Assembly: GCA_900318625.1 (NCBI GenBank)
Contig: ONLG01000036.1
Span: forward strand, 1 to 33,407
Origin: an uncultured Prevotella sp.
GTDB lineage: Bacteria > Bacteroidota > Bacteroidia > Bacteroidales > Bacteroidaceae
Reading direction: 5' to 3'
Length of the DNA: 33,407 nt
Below the pieces are notes generated by a model. It did no database searches. It worked only from the letters and a program-made list of their open reading frames with translations, and was not told where the DNA came from. The translations under genes were made by a program, and so were the position numbers. Shown here piece after piece: positions 1 through 7,986 of the stretch (the first letter of the stretch is position 1; each line of letters starts with the position of its first letter).

Positions 1-27
1 GAGGGGCTTACTTTTTGAAAAAAGTAT

Positions 28-65
28 CCGCAATGCCTGTTTATCGGCATTGCGGAAGATTTTTA
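28..65 (+). terminator. Hairpin terminator of a gene left of the window
   Basis: A perfect 10-bp stem (CCGCAATGCC at 28-37, GGCATTGCGG at 46-55) with an 8-nt loop is followed by a T-rich stretch. On the other strand the stem is followed by a run of six Ts, so it could work in both directions. The gene it serves would lie left of position 1. Confidence 0.7.
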
Positions 66-96
66 ATGTTCATTTGATTTTTAGCGGACAGCAATA

Positions 97-238
97 GTTA
101 AAAATGAAAGATTAAAAAGTTAAAAATGAAAGATTAAAAAGTTAAAAATGAAAGATTAAAGAGTTAAAAATGAAAAATTAAAAAGTTAAAAATGAAAGAT
201 TAAAGAGTGAAAACATTGAAGGATAAAGTGTGAAACAT
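97..238. repeat. AT-rich 22-bp tandem repeat
   Basis: A 22-bp unit beginning GTTAAAAATGAAAGATTAAA starts at 97, 119, 141, 163 and 185, and a diverged unit starts at 207. It then decays to about 238. The first copies are nearly identical and later ones drift. It carries no credible open frame on either strand. It fills most of the gap downstream of trpS. Confidence 0.85.
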
Positions 239-239
239 A

Positions 240-287
240 AAAGGATTAAAGGGTGAAAGCATGGAAAGCTCAGCCCTTTAATCCTTT
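240..287 (-). terminator. Inverted repeat downstream of trpS, possible terminator
   Basis: Perfect 14-bp arms AAAGGATTAAAGGG (240-253) and CCCTTTAATCCTTT (274-287) enclose a 20-nt loop. It lies 36 bp past the trpS stop. Read on the minus strand, the stem is followed by a short T-rich stretch, so it may end the gltX-trpS transcript. The stem is AT-rich and may simply derive from the neighbouring repeats. Confidence 0.45.
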
Positions 288-322
288 AATTATTTAATGT
301 TTTGACCCTTTAATGCCTCAAC

Positions 323-1306
323 TTATCTGAAGCCGATAATCTTGCGCACCTCGCTAAGGGTGGCGGCAGCACTGGCGCGAGCCACTTCGGCACCCTGACG
401 GGCCACCTTGTCGAGCAGGTCGGGGTTGCTGCTGTACTCCTCTATACGCTCACGTATCGGGGCTATCACTGCACAGAGGTCCTTGGCAATCTGCTTCTTC
501 ATGTCGCCATAGCGCAGGGTGCAGTCGTTCCACTTCTCGTTGAAGTAGTCGTAGGTGTCCTGCGAGGATGCAATCTTCAGGAAGGTGAAGAGGTTTTCGA
601 TAACTTCGGGACGCGGACTGTTGGGTTGCTGCGGTCCGTTATCAGTCACTGCTCGCATCACTTTCTTTGTGATGGTCTTGTCGTCGTCGCGCAGATAGAT
701 GCAGTTTCCTTCGCTCTTGCCCATCTTTCCGCTGCCATCGAGTCCGGGAACCTTCAGTGCCGTGGCATTGAAATAGAAGTTCTGAGGCTCTGGAAAGAAG
801 TCGACACCATAGATGTTGTTGAACCTTCGCGCACACTTACGTGCCATTTCCATGTTCTGTTCCTGGTCTTTGCCCACCGGAACCTTAACCGCACGGTGCT
901 GCAAGATGTCGGCAGCCATGAGCGTAGGATAGGTAAGCAAGCCTGCATTGACGTTGTCGGGCTGCTTGCGAGCCTTCTCCTTGAATGTCGTGACACGCTC
1001 GAGCTCGCCCAGATAGACGTTCATGTTGAGGAACATATATAGCTCCAGCGTTTCCTTAACGTCGCTCTGAACGTATATCGGAGCCTTTTCGGGATCGAGT
1101 CCGCAGGCCAGATATTCGGCCATGATGGTGCGGGTGCTCTGCTGTATGTTCTCGGGCTTGGGATGTGTGGTGAGCGAATGCCAGTCGGCTATGAAGAAAA
1201 GGCACTCGTAGTTGTGCTGCATCTCGACGAAACTCTTCACTGCACCGAAGTAATTTCCCAGGTGCAGGTTGCCCGTGGGGCGTATTCCACTTACTACTTT
1301 TTCCAT
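323..1306 (-). CDS. trpS: Tryptophanyl-tRNA synthetase
   Basis: Class Ic aminoacyl-tRNA synthetase that charges tRNA-Trp in the cytoplasm. The 327-residue length is normal for the bacterial enzyme. The class I signature appears as TGNLHLGNY at residues 11-19 (HIGH-like) and the second ATP-binding motif as KMGKS at 194-198 (KMSKS-like). The ATG start gives an N-terminus (MEKVVSGIRPTG) that is typical of the family. It is the last gene of a five-gene minus-strand run. The 63-bp gap to the preceding nitroreductase is the largest in the run, so a private promoter is possible, but I see no clear -7 box there. No missing motif or frame problem is visible. Confidence 0.96.
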   Translation of the reverse strand: MEKVVSGIRPTGNLHLGNYFGAVKSFVEMQHNYECLFFIADWHSLTTHPKPENIQQSTRTIMAEYLACGLDPEKAPIYVQSDVKETLELYMFLNMNVYLGELERVTTFKEKARKQPDNVNAGLLTYPTLMAADILQHRAVKVPVGKDQEQNMEMARKCARRFNNIYGVDFFPEPQNFYFNATALKVPGLDGSGKMGKSEGNCIYLRDDDKTITKKVMRAVTDNGPQQPNSPRPEVIENLFTFLKIASSQDTYDYFNEKWNDCTLRYGDMKKQIAKDLCAVIAPIRERIEEYSSNPDLLDKVARQGAEVARASAAATLSEVRKIIGFR

Positions 1307-1369
1307 TTTATTATTGCTGTTATGCGGTATTGACTATTGTTGCTGATGTTCACTGCCTTGCTCTCGCAG

Positions 1370-1894
1370 CTATTTAATGACGCGATAGTAACCGTCCTTG
1401 CGCGGCTTCACGGTGCGAGGATGCGACGAGGCATATCCCAATGCGAGCGAACCGATACCGATGAGTCCTTCGGGAAGGCCCCACTCGCGCATCAGCTGCT
1501 GGCACTGCTCGCGCTCCGACATACGGTCGACGCGGTTGATCCAGCACGAAGCGAGCCCAATGGAGTGGGCTGCAAGCATCATGTTGCCCAGCACGAGCGA
1601 ACCGTCGCGGTAGTTGTTGTCATTGTCTTTGGGTGCAAACACGAGCACCAGCGTGGGTGCTCCGTAGTAGGGATCGCTGTCGATGCCGAAGATTTCGGCA
1701 TTGAGCGAGGCCAGAAGGTCGCGTTGCGCAGGGTTCTGCACGGCAACGATGAACGGTGCCTGGGTGCCGTGGCCCGTGGCTGCCCACGTGCCGGCCTCGA
1801 GAACGGCTGTCAGTTCCTCGTCGGTTATCTGTTCCGGTTTGAAGCGGCGTATCGAACGGCGCTCGCGGATGGCTTTCAGTACTTCGTTATCCAT
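1370..1894 (-). CDS. Nitroreductase family protein
   Basis: FMN-dependent NAD(P)H oxidoreductase of the nitroreductase fold, 174 residues. The N-terminus has the usual ERRSIRRFKPEQI motif (FMN phosphate contacts). A central segment, YRDGSLVLGNMMLAAHSIGLASCWI, contains the conserved 'NMMLAAHSIGLASCW' stretch of the family. The C-terminus has GIGSLALGY and ends in a basic KPRKDGYYRVIK. The physiological substrate cannot be told from sequence, since the family reduces nitro compounds, quinones and flavins. It starts 22 bp after the stop of the lipoprotein gene and so is probably co-transcribed with gltX and waaA. Confidence 0.9.
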   Translation of the reverse strand: MDNEVLKAIRERRSIRRFKPEQITDEELTAVLEAGTWAATGHGTQAPFIVAVQNPAQRDLLASLNAEIFGIDSDPYYGAPTLVLVFAPKDNDNNYRDGSLVLGNMMLAAHSIGLASCWINRVDRMSEREQCQQLMREWGLPEGLIGIGSLALGYASSHPRTVKPRKDGYYRVIK

Positions 1895-1916
1895 TATTAT
1901 TCTGTGTTGATTATTG

Positions 1917-2360
1917 TTATTTCTTATTCAGAGTAAAGTCAGTTGTCGAGCCGCCCTTGTGCTCATAGCTCCACACAAACGAGCGGTAGGTGTCGCGGTC
2001 GAAGCGTTTCAGCTGCAAGGTGTCTTTCTTTCCACCCTCTCGCTGCACGGCTATATAGAACTTCCTGATGTTATATGTGCCCTTGTAAAGAAGCCCGTCG
2101 GTAGGAGAAACCACATTGAACGATGAGCCGTCGAAGCTCACCTGCGAGTTGTAGACCCTCCAATCCACTTCTGGATATTCGCCTTCCACCTGCTTGGTTG
2201 TGATGTCTGTCACTGTCCACGAGCCAGGCAAGGACGACTCTATAGCATCAATATCAACGAGAAAGCGGTCTGCATTGTCATCGCCGCATGAGGAAATGCC
2301 ACCCAGAAGGGCTACAGCAACGACAGCTACAAATATATATCTTAATCTGTTCATTATCAT
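1917..2360 (-). CDS. Small lipoprotein, lipocalin-like
   Basis: A 147-residue exported lipoprotein of unknown role. The N-terminus has two basic residues, a hydrophobic stretch (FVAVVAVALLGG) and a lipobox ending in C25 (GGISSC, then GDDN). The acidic +2/+3 residues resemble those of surface-exposed Bacteroidetes lipoproteins. The mature part has the rhythm of small lipocalin-like beta-barrel lipoproteins (SLPGSWTVTDI near residue 43, then alternating strands). The start could be Met1 or Met3; both precede the same signal peptide. It lies in the gltX-trpS operon, 28 bp after waaA. I do not recognise a named family. Confidence 0.75.
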   Translation of the reverse strand: MIMNRLRYIFVAVVAVALLGGISSCGDDNADRFLVDIDAIESSLPGSWTVTDITTKQVEGEYPEVDWRVYNSQVSFDGSSFNVVSPTDGLLYKGTYNIRKFYIAVQREGGKKDTLQLKRFDRDTYRSFVWSYEHKGGSTTDFTLNKK

Positions 2361-2388
2361 TAAGCTTTCTTAAACGGCATCTTTTAGA

Positions 2389-3651
2389 TTACAGACCTAA
2401 AGCCGAAAGCACCTTCTCGGTAGCTCCTGACTTCTCCTTGATATAGTTTGCCGCCCGCCTACCAGCCTCCTCGCACTTGGATGTGTCGCCAGCAAAGACC
2501 TCCATCTTGCTGCGGAAGTCGCCATAGTCGGCAATCTCCACTCCGCCACCACACTCCTTGAGGTCCTGTGCCTCCTGAAAGCGCTGGTTGTTTGGTCCGA
2601 AGAAGACCGGCACGCCCCACACGGCAGCCTCCGGCAGGTTGTGGATGCCCACTCCGAAGCCGCCGCCCACGTAGGCAATGTCGGCATAACGGTAGATGCT
2701 GGAGAGCAGACCGAAGCAGTCGATGATAAGTACGTCTGCCTCGGAAGGGGGTTCTGTGAGGGGTGATTGGGGATTGGTGGCTGGTGACTGGCACTTCATC
2801 ATCTCGGTGTAGCGCACCACGCGTCTGCCTTCAAGCAGCTTCTCAATCTGCTGAAGATGGTCTTCATCGATCTTGTGAGGCGCTATTATCAGCTTCCAGT
2901 CGGGCTTTTCCTTCAAGAAATAAGGGATGAATATCTCCTCGTCGGGCAGCCAGCTGCTTCCGGCAACGAACACCTTGCCGGAGGACTTGAACTGTTCGAC
3001 GACGGGCAACACCTTTGCCTGCTGCTTGATTTGCAGCACACGGTCGAACCGGGTGTCGCCAACGATGCTCACGTCGGTAATCTTCAGCTTTGCCAGCAGG
3101 TCCTTGCTGACCTGGTTCTGCACAAAGAAATGGGTGAAGCAACGCAGCACACGACCATACTCTGAGCCGTACCATCGGAAGAAAACCTGCCCTGGACGGA
3201 AGATGCTCGATACCGAGTAGACCGGCACATGGCGGTGCTTGAGTATGTGAAGGTAGTTATACCAGAACTCATACTTTATGAAGAACGCCATCACAGGACG
3301 TATGGCGCGCAGGAAACGGCGCGCATTGGCGATGGTGTCGAGGGGCAGATAGGTCACTATATCTGCTCCGGGATAGTCCTTTCGCACCTCGTAGCCCGAC
3401 GGCGAGAAGAACGTGAGCAATATCTTGTACTGCGGATGTCGGCGGCGCAGCTCCTCGATGAGGGGCCTTCCCTGCTCGAACTCGCCCAGCGAGGCGGCAT
3501 GGAACCACACATATTGTGCCTCGGGATCAACCTTCTGGCGCAGTTCCCTGACGGCTCTGCGCTCTCCCTTCCACATCTTGCGCACCTTCTTGCTGAACAG
3601 CGAGCACACGGCCACACCGAGCAGATATAGATAGATCGCTACGTTATACAT
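2389..3651 (-). CDS. waaA: Kdo transferase (3-deoxy-D-manno-octulosonic acid transferase)
   Basis: GT30 family glycosyltransferase that adds Kdo from CMP-Kdo to lipid A precursors at the inner face of the cytoplasmic membrane. It has 420 residues, with a hydrophobic N-terminal anchor (VAIYLYLLGVAVCSLF). The family's SLGE motif is at 55-57 with the probable catalytic Glu57. The C-terminal Rossmann half contains AGSSW (230-234), IIAPHK (255-260), and the YVGGGFG...HNLPEAA nucleotide-sugar region (327-343). Odd point: residues about 287-303 (SPATNPQSPLTEPPS and neighbours) look like an in-frame, low-complexity insertion in the loop before the conserved ADVLIID strand. It sits between gltX (13-bp gap) and the lipoprotein gene. 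Confidence 0.93.
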   Translation of the reverse strand: MYNVAIYLYLLGVAVCSLFSKKVRKMWKGERRAVRELRQKVDPEAQYVWFHAASLGEFEQGRPLIEELRRRHPQYKILLTFFSPSGYEVRKDYPGADIVTYLPLDTIANARRFLRAIRPVMAFFIKYEFWYNYLHILKHRHVPVYSVSSIFRPGQVFFRWYGSEYGRVLRCFTHFFVQNQVSKDLLAKLKITDVSIVGDTRFDRVLQIKQQAKVLPVVEQFKSSGKVFVAGSSWLPDEEIFIPYFLKEKPDWKLIIAPHKIDEDHLQQIEKLLEGRRVVRYTEMMKCQSPATNPQSPLTEPPSEADVLIIDCFGLLSSIYRYADIAYVGGGFGVGIHNLPEAAVWGVPVFFGPNNQRFQEAQDLKECGGGVEIADYGDFRSKMEVFAGDTSKCEEAGRRAANYIKEKSGATEKVLSALGL

Positions 3652-3664
3652 ATAAATAAGGTGT

Positions 3665-5182
3665 TTATCCCAACACTCCTACAGCTCTGTTGATACGTCT
3701 GAGAGTCTCTTCCTTGCCAAGGAAGGCGGTAATGTCGAACATTCCGGGTCCCTTGCCTTCGCCAACGAGGCACAGGCGCAGCGCGTTCATCACGTCGCCA
3801 AGCTTGTACTGCTTCTCCTCGACCCACTTCATGACAATCGGCTCCTGTCCTTCGATGGAGAAATCGTCGATGCCCGAGAGCACCTCGGCCAGCTCCGACA
3901 TCTGCTGAGCTGAGTATTCCTTCCAGCGTTTCTTGCGAGTCTTCTCGTCGTAGTCCACCGGCGGTATGAAGAAGAACGAGCACAAGGGCCACAGTTCGCT
4001 TACGAAGCTGACGCGGTCCTTCATCATCCGTACCACGCTGAGCACCTCCTCGCTGGTGGCCTCAACGCCGTTGTTTGCCACGATGGGAGCAAACAGGCGA
4101 GCTATTTCCTCGGGCGACTTGCGGAGGATGTATTCGTGGTTGAACCACTGGCCTTTCTGATAGTCGAACTTGGCACCGGCTTTCGAGCAGCGGTTGATGT
4201 CGAAGGCATCTACAAGCTCGTCGAGGGTGAACAGTTCCTGCTCTGTGCCGGGGTTCCAGCCCAGCAGAGCGAGGAAGTTGACCACTGCCTCGGGGAAGTA
4301 TCCGCTTTCGCGGTATCCGCTCGACACCTCGCCCGTCTTCGGGTCGTGCCATTCCAGTGGGAACACCGGGAAACCGAGCCTGTCACCGTCGCGCTTTGAG
4401 AGCTTGCCCTTGCCCTCGGGCTTGAGCAGCAGGGGCAGATGGGCAAATGCCGGCATGGTATCGGTCCATCCGAAAGCCTGATACAAGAGCACATGGAGCG
4501 GTGCGCTGGGCAGCCATTCCTCGCCGCGTATCACGTGGGAAATCTCCATCAGATGGTCGTCAACGATGTTGGCAAGGTGATATGTGGGCAGTTCGTCGAC
4601 GCTCTTGAAGAGCACCTTGTCGTCAAGGATGTCGGTCTTCACGCGCACTTCGCCGCGTATCATGTCGTTGATGACCACCTCGCGTCCCGGCTCAACGAGG
4701 AAACGCACCACATACTGGTGGCCTTCCTCGATAAGGTCGCGCACGGTGCGGTCGTCGAGGGTTAGCGAGTTGCGCATATCCATGCGTGTACGGGCATCAT
4801 ACTGGAAGTTCTTCACCTCGTTGCGCTTGGCTTCGAGCTCCTCGGGAGTGTCGAAAGCGATGTATGCCTTGCCCGTGTCGAGCAGCACGCGGACATACTT
4901 CTTGTAGATGTCGCGGCGTTCGCTCTGGCGGTAAGGACCCTTGTCGCCCCCGAAGCTGACACCTTCGTCGAAGTCAATGCCTAACCAGCGGAACGACTCA
5001 AGGATATATTCCTCGGCTCCAGGAACGAACCGCGTGGAGTCGGTATCTTCTATACGGAACACCAGATCGCCGCCATGCTGGCGCGCGAAGAGGTAGTTAT
5101 ACAATGCCGTGCGCACTCCGCCGATGTGCAGAGGCCCCGTAGGACTGGGGGCAAAACGCACTCTCACTCTTCTTTCTGCCAT
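3665..5182 (-). CDS. gltX: Glutamyl-tRNA synthetase
   Basis: Class Ic aminoacyl-tRNA synthetase that charges tRNA-Glu. It has 505 residues, usual for the family. The HIGH-like motif is [11 protein letters not shown] at residues 12-22 and the KMSKS-like motif is KLSKR at 260-264. The FRIEDTD motif (42-48) and the RGEEW substrate-pocket motif (219-223) are intact. The start ATG is followed by [15 protein letters not shown], as expected. It is the first gene of the minus-strand operon and has a good -7 box 23 bp upstream. The gene order gltX-waaA is one I associate with Bacteroidales. Confidence 0.97.
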   Translation of the reverse strand: MAERRVRVRFAPSPTGPLHIGGVRTALYNYLFARQHGGDLVFRIEDTDSTRFVPGAEEYILESFRWLGIDFDEGVSFGGDKGPYRQSERRDIYKKYVRVLLDTGKAYIAFDTPEELEAKRNEVKNFQYDARTRMDMRNSLTLDDRTVRDLIEEGHQYVVRFLVEPGREVVINDMIRGEVRVKTDILDDKVLFKSVDELPTYHLANIVDDHLMEISHVIRGEEWLPSAPLHVLLYQAFGWTDTMPAFAHLPLLLKPEGKGKLSKRDGDRLGFPVFPLEWHDPKTGEVSSGYRESGYFPEAVVNFLALLGWNPGTEQELFTLDELVDAFDINRCSKAGAKFDYQKGQWFNHEYILRKSPEEIARLFAPIVANNGVEATSEEVLSVVRMMKDRVSFVSELWPLCSFFFIPPVDYDEKTRKKRWKEYSAQQMSELAEVLSGIDDFSIEGQEPIVMKWVEEKQYKLGDVMNALRLCLVGEGKGPGMFDITAFLGKEETLRRINRAVGVLG

Positions 5183-5204
5183 AGTAAGGTATGAATATTT
5201 TGTG

Positions 5205-5212
5205 CAAAGGTA
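5205..5212 (-). promoter_or_regulatory. -7 box of the gltX operon promoter
   Basis: On the minus strand this reads TACCTTTG, a match to the Bacteroidetes TAnnTTTG box, 23 bp before the gltX ATG. No convincing -33 TTTG is visible at the usual distance. It is divergent from the next promoter, with 21 bp between the two -7 boxes. Confidence 0.6.
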
Positions 5213-5233
5213 GTGTTTTTATTTTTATTTCAG

Positions 5234-5241
5234 TACTTTTG
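5234..5241 (+). promoter_or_regulatory. -7 box of the 7TM-HD gene promoter
   Basis: TACTTTTG on the plus strand matches TAnnTTTG. The predicted transcript start near 5248 would leave a leader of about 70 nt before the ATG at 5320. The -33 region is only T-rich. Confidence 0.55.
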
Positions 5242-5319
5242 CAATAGTTATATGGTTCAATAGTTTATCTCCGTAGCGCAACAGTTGCGCACTACGGACT
5301 TCTAAATAGCCGCTTTCCG

Positions 5320-7404
5320 ATGAAGAAAACCACCAACATCCGCCGTTTCCTGTTCGGTCTGTCCATGCGCATCATGCTTGTGCTGGGCACTGTAGCCACG
5401 ATTGTATGGTTCCTGCCCCGCAGCGAGGGCCGTATGTTCCACTACGACGAAGGCCGTCCGTGGATGTACGGCGAACTGATAGCCAAGTTCGACTTCCCCA
5501 TCTTCAAGTCAGAGGAAGCCCTGAAAGCCGAGCGCGACTCCACAAACCGCCACTTCCAGCCCTACTACAACATCGACAACAGCGTGGGCGAGCGCCAGGT
5601 GAAGCGCTTCAGGGAGCATTTCAAGGGCGGTATGCCCGGACTGCCCTCCAGCTTCACCGCCGTCATTGCCCAGAAGCTCGAGCAGCTCTACAACGTGGGC
5701 ATCATGGCACCTCAGCAATACACCTCGCTGGTCAAGGACAGCGACCGCATGGTGAGGCTGGTGATAGACAAGCAGGCCAACAGCGTGGGCATAGGGTCGC
5801 TGCTCTCAACCACGGCGGCATACGAATGGATATTCCTCGACGAGCAGCTGGCCGCCCGCAGGCAACAGCTTCAGAAGTGCAACCTGGACAACTACATAGA
5901 GCCCAACCTCTTCTACGACCGCCAGCGCTCCGAGACCGAGCTCGACGAGCAGCTCAGCTCCATACCTACCGCCAGCGGAATGGTGATGGAAGGGCAGCGC
6001 ATCATAGACCGGGGCGACATCGTAGACTCGCATACCTACCGCGTGCTCAACAGCTTCGAGCAGGCCATAGAGCGGCGCAATGCCTCCGAAGACGAGGTAG
6101 TGTCGACCATCATGGGCCAGAGCCTCTACGTGCTGGTGCTCATGGTGCTCTTCACCACCTACCTGACGCTCTACCACAAGGAATATTTCCTAAAGCCCCG
6201 AAGCCTCACCATGCTCTTCACCATGCTGGTGATATTCCCCGTGGTGGTGTCGCTGATGATGCAGTTCAACAAGTTCAGCGTCTACCTCGTGCCGTTTGCC
6301 ATCGCGCCGATATTCATCCGAGTGTTCATGGACTCGCGAACGGCCTTCAATGCCCACGTGACGATGGTGCTCATCTGCGCCGTGGCGGTGAAGTACCAGT
6401 ACGAGTTTGTAATAGTGCAGATAGTTGCCGGCCTGATAGCCATCTACTCGCTGCGTGAGCTTGAGCGCCGTTCGCAGATATTTCTCACCGCTCTGCTCGT
6501 CACTCTGGGCAGCATGGCGGTCTACCTGGCACTGCAACTCATCCAGAGCGACGACATGTCGAAGCTCGACGCCTCAATGTACATACACTTCGCAATCAAC
6601 GGTTTCTTCCTGCTTTTCGCCTACCCGATGATGCTTGTCATCGAAAAGACGTTCGGCTTCGTGTCTACGGTGACTCTGTTCGAGCTCTCCAACACCAACA
6701 ACGCGCTGCTGCGCCGCATGAGCGAGGTGGCTCCCGGAACATTCCAGCACAGCATCATGGTGGGCAATCTGGGCGCTGAGATAGCCAACCGCATAGGTGC
6801 CAAGGCACAGCTCGTGCGCACAGGCGCGCTCTACCACGACATAGGAAAGCTCGAGAACCCGGCTTTCTTCACCGAAAACCAGGCTGGAATGAACCCGCAC
6901 AGCAAGCTCACCGAGATAGAGAGCGCCCGAATCATCGTCGGCCACGTCACCGAGGGACTGAAGATGGCTGAAAAGAAGAACCTGCCAGCCGTGATAACAG
7001 ACTTCATCCGCACCCACCACGGACGCGGATTGGCCAAGTTCTTCTACATAAAATACAAGAACGCCCACCCCGACGAGGAGGTAGACACGGCTCCCTTCAG
7101 CTATCCCGGCCCCAATCCGCAGACTCGCGAGCAGGCCATACTGATGATGGCCGACTCCGTGGAGGCTGCCTCGCGCTCGCTCAGCGACTACTCCGAGGAG
7201 AGCATAAGCCAGCTCGTCAACCGCATCATCGACTCGCAGCTCGCCGAAGGCTTCTTCACCGACTGCCCCATCACCTTCTACGACATCTCGCAGGCAAAGC
7301 AGGTGCTCATCGAAAGGCTCATGTCGATATACCACACACGAATAAAATACCCCAGGCTGAAGCAGCAGAACAAAGACGAAACGGCTGCCTCGGAGGAACA
7401 ATAG
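5320..7404 (+). CDS. 7TM-HD membrane phosphodiesterase, PgpH-type (c-di-AMP)
   Basis: Integral membrane protein of 694 residues with the PgpH layout. It has an N-terminal membrane helix (about 17-32), a periplasmic 7TM-HD extracellular domain (about 35-265), a multi-helix membrane block (about 268-445) and a cytosolic HD domain. Metal-binding residues fit the HD family: H477 (FQHS), H506-D507 (YHDIGK), H542, H566-H567 (RTHHG) and an Asp in MMADSVEA. Characterised PgpH proteins hydrolyse cyclic di-AMP, so a role in c-di-AMP turnover is the family-based inference. It is transcribed alone, divergent from gltX. The downstream 400 bp are hairpin-rich and non-coding. Confidence 0.92.
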   Translation: MKKTTNIRRFLFGLSMRIMLVLGTVATIVWFLPRSEGRMFHYDEGRPWMYGELIAKFDFPIFKSEEALKAERDSTNRHFQPYYNIDNSVGERQVKRFREHFKGGMPGLPSSFTAVIAQKLEQLYNVGIMAPQQYTSLVKDSDRMVRLVIDKQANSVGIGSLLSTTAAYEWIFLDEQLAARRQQLQKCNLDNYIEPNLFYDRQRSETELDEQLSSIPTASGMVMEGQRIIDRGDIVDSHTYRVLNSFEQAIERRNASEDEVVSTIMGQSLYVLVLMVLFTTYLTLYHKEYFLKPRSLTMLFTMLVIFPVVVSLMMQFNKFSVYLVPFAIAPIFIRVFMDSRTAFNAHVTMVLICAVAVKYQYEFVIVQIVAGLIAIYSLRELERRSQIFLTALLVTLGSMAVYLALQLIQSDDMSKLDASMYIHFAINGFFLLFAYPMMLVIEKTFGFVSTVTLFELSNTNNALLRRMSEVAPGTFQHSIMVGNLGAEIANRIGAKAQLVRTGALYHDIGKLENPAFFTENQAGMNPHSKLTEIESARIIVGHVTEGLKMAEKKNLPAVITDFIRTHHGRGLAKFFYIKYKNAHPDEEVDTAPFSYPGPNPQTREQAILMMADSVEAASRSLSDYSEESISQLVNRIIDSQLAEGFFTDCPITFYDISQAKQVLIERLMSIYHTRIKYPRLKQQNKDETAASEEQ

Positions 7405-7411
7405 CATGATG

Positions 7412-7439
7412 GGTGTCGCGCACAGGGAAGCGTGACACC
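7412..7439 (+). other. Hairpin just after the 7TM-HD gene
   Basis: GGTGTC (7412-7417) pairs with GACACC (7434-7439), with partial GCGC/GCGT extension. It begins 8 bp after the stop. No T-tract follows (the next bases are TATATATA), so it is a weak terminator candidate or an mRNA 3'-end stabiliser. Confidence 0.4.
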
Positions 7440-7499
7440 TATATATATAATGCACGCGCGCGCAAGGCGAACCCCGCAGTTTTCGCACCCCCACCTGAG

Positions 7500-7596
7500 A
7501 AGCTTTCTCCAGCAGCCCCGGAGCATTGTTACAGAGCCTCTGTAACAATGCTCCAGAGCCTCTGTAAGGTTACTCCAAGGCTTCCGGAGAAAGTTT
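7500..7596. repeat. Nested palindromic element with a perfect 35-bp inverted repeat
   Basis: The core at 7520-7554 is a perfect palindrome: arms GGAGCATTGTTACAGAG and CTCTGTAACAATGCTCC around one base. Its inner part (CAGAGCCTCTGTAA) is repeated directly at 7532-7545 and 7554-7567, so a second short palindrome, CAGAGCCTCTG, lies at 7554-7564. An outer pair, CTTTCTCC (7503-7510) and GGAGAAAG (7586-7593), encloses the whole block and extends to 11 bp with one G-T pair. It is non-coding and resembles a REP/MITE-like intergenic element. It may also fold in the 3' end of the 7TM-HD transcript. Confidence 0.75.
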
Positions 7597-7660
7597 ACGG
7601 AGGCGGTTGGGAAAAGACGCAGCATAACAGCTTGCTTCTTTCTTCATAATTTCCGATCAA

Positions 7661-7693
7661 TTTGCGCTAACTGAAATAATTATTGTAACTTTG
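7661..7693 (+). promoter_or_regulatory. Promoter of the small-protein/GNAT pair
   Basis: TTTG at 7661-7664 (-33) and TAACTTTG at 7686-7693 (-7) are separated by 21 bp. The predicted start near 7700 leaves a leader of about 105 nt, with a short CGGTA...TACCG stem (near 7729-7748) before the first gene. Confidence 0.65.
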
Positions 7694-7805
7694 CAATGTA
7701 AACACAACAACTTCGTGACAGCCCCACGGTATATTGGCACAAGTACCGCTACTCCGTACCATATGGGACTAAAAACAAACTAAAACAACCGGAGGTTATA
7801 CAACT

Positions 7806-7973
7806 ATGGCAACAGCAATAAAGGCAATCCCTACTCTGAAAGGCAAGGAGGCACGCACTTTTCTGCGCCGAGCAGAGAAAGCCGAACAAAACTACAAGGG
7901 AACAGACAACAGGGACAACCATCCTTATTGCCTGATGGCTCATGGCATACTGAGCAAAGCCGGTATGCTCTAA
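7806..7973 (+). CDS. Small basic protein upstream of GNAT, candidate antitoxin
   Basis: A 55-residue protein beginning MATAIKAIPTLKGKEARTFL, followed by a charged helix-prone stretch (RRAEKAEQNYK) and a short C-terminus. An unusually good Shine-Dalgarno sequence, GGAGG (7791-7795), lies 10 bp before the ATG; such sites are uncommon in Bacteroidetes. The stop is 13 bp before the GNAT start, so the two are almost certainly co-transcribed. Short proteins starting with 'IKAIPxLKG' are familiar to me from Bacteroidales next to small toxin-like genes, but I cannot confirm this without a search. It lacks the ribbon-helix-helix pattern of DUF1778 antitoxins that normally accompany TacT-type acetyltransferases. 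Function unproven. Confidence 0.7.
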   Translation: MATAIKAIPTLKGKEARTFLRRAEKAEQNYKGTDNRDNHPYCLMAHGILSKAGML

Positions 7974-7986
7974 CATCAAAAATGAC

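Noticed and set aside
6574-7548. 324-codon minus-strand frame across the 7TM-HD gene end
   Set aside because: Antisense to a clearly coding HD domain. It has no recognisable motif or start signal, and it runs into the palindromic region.
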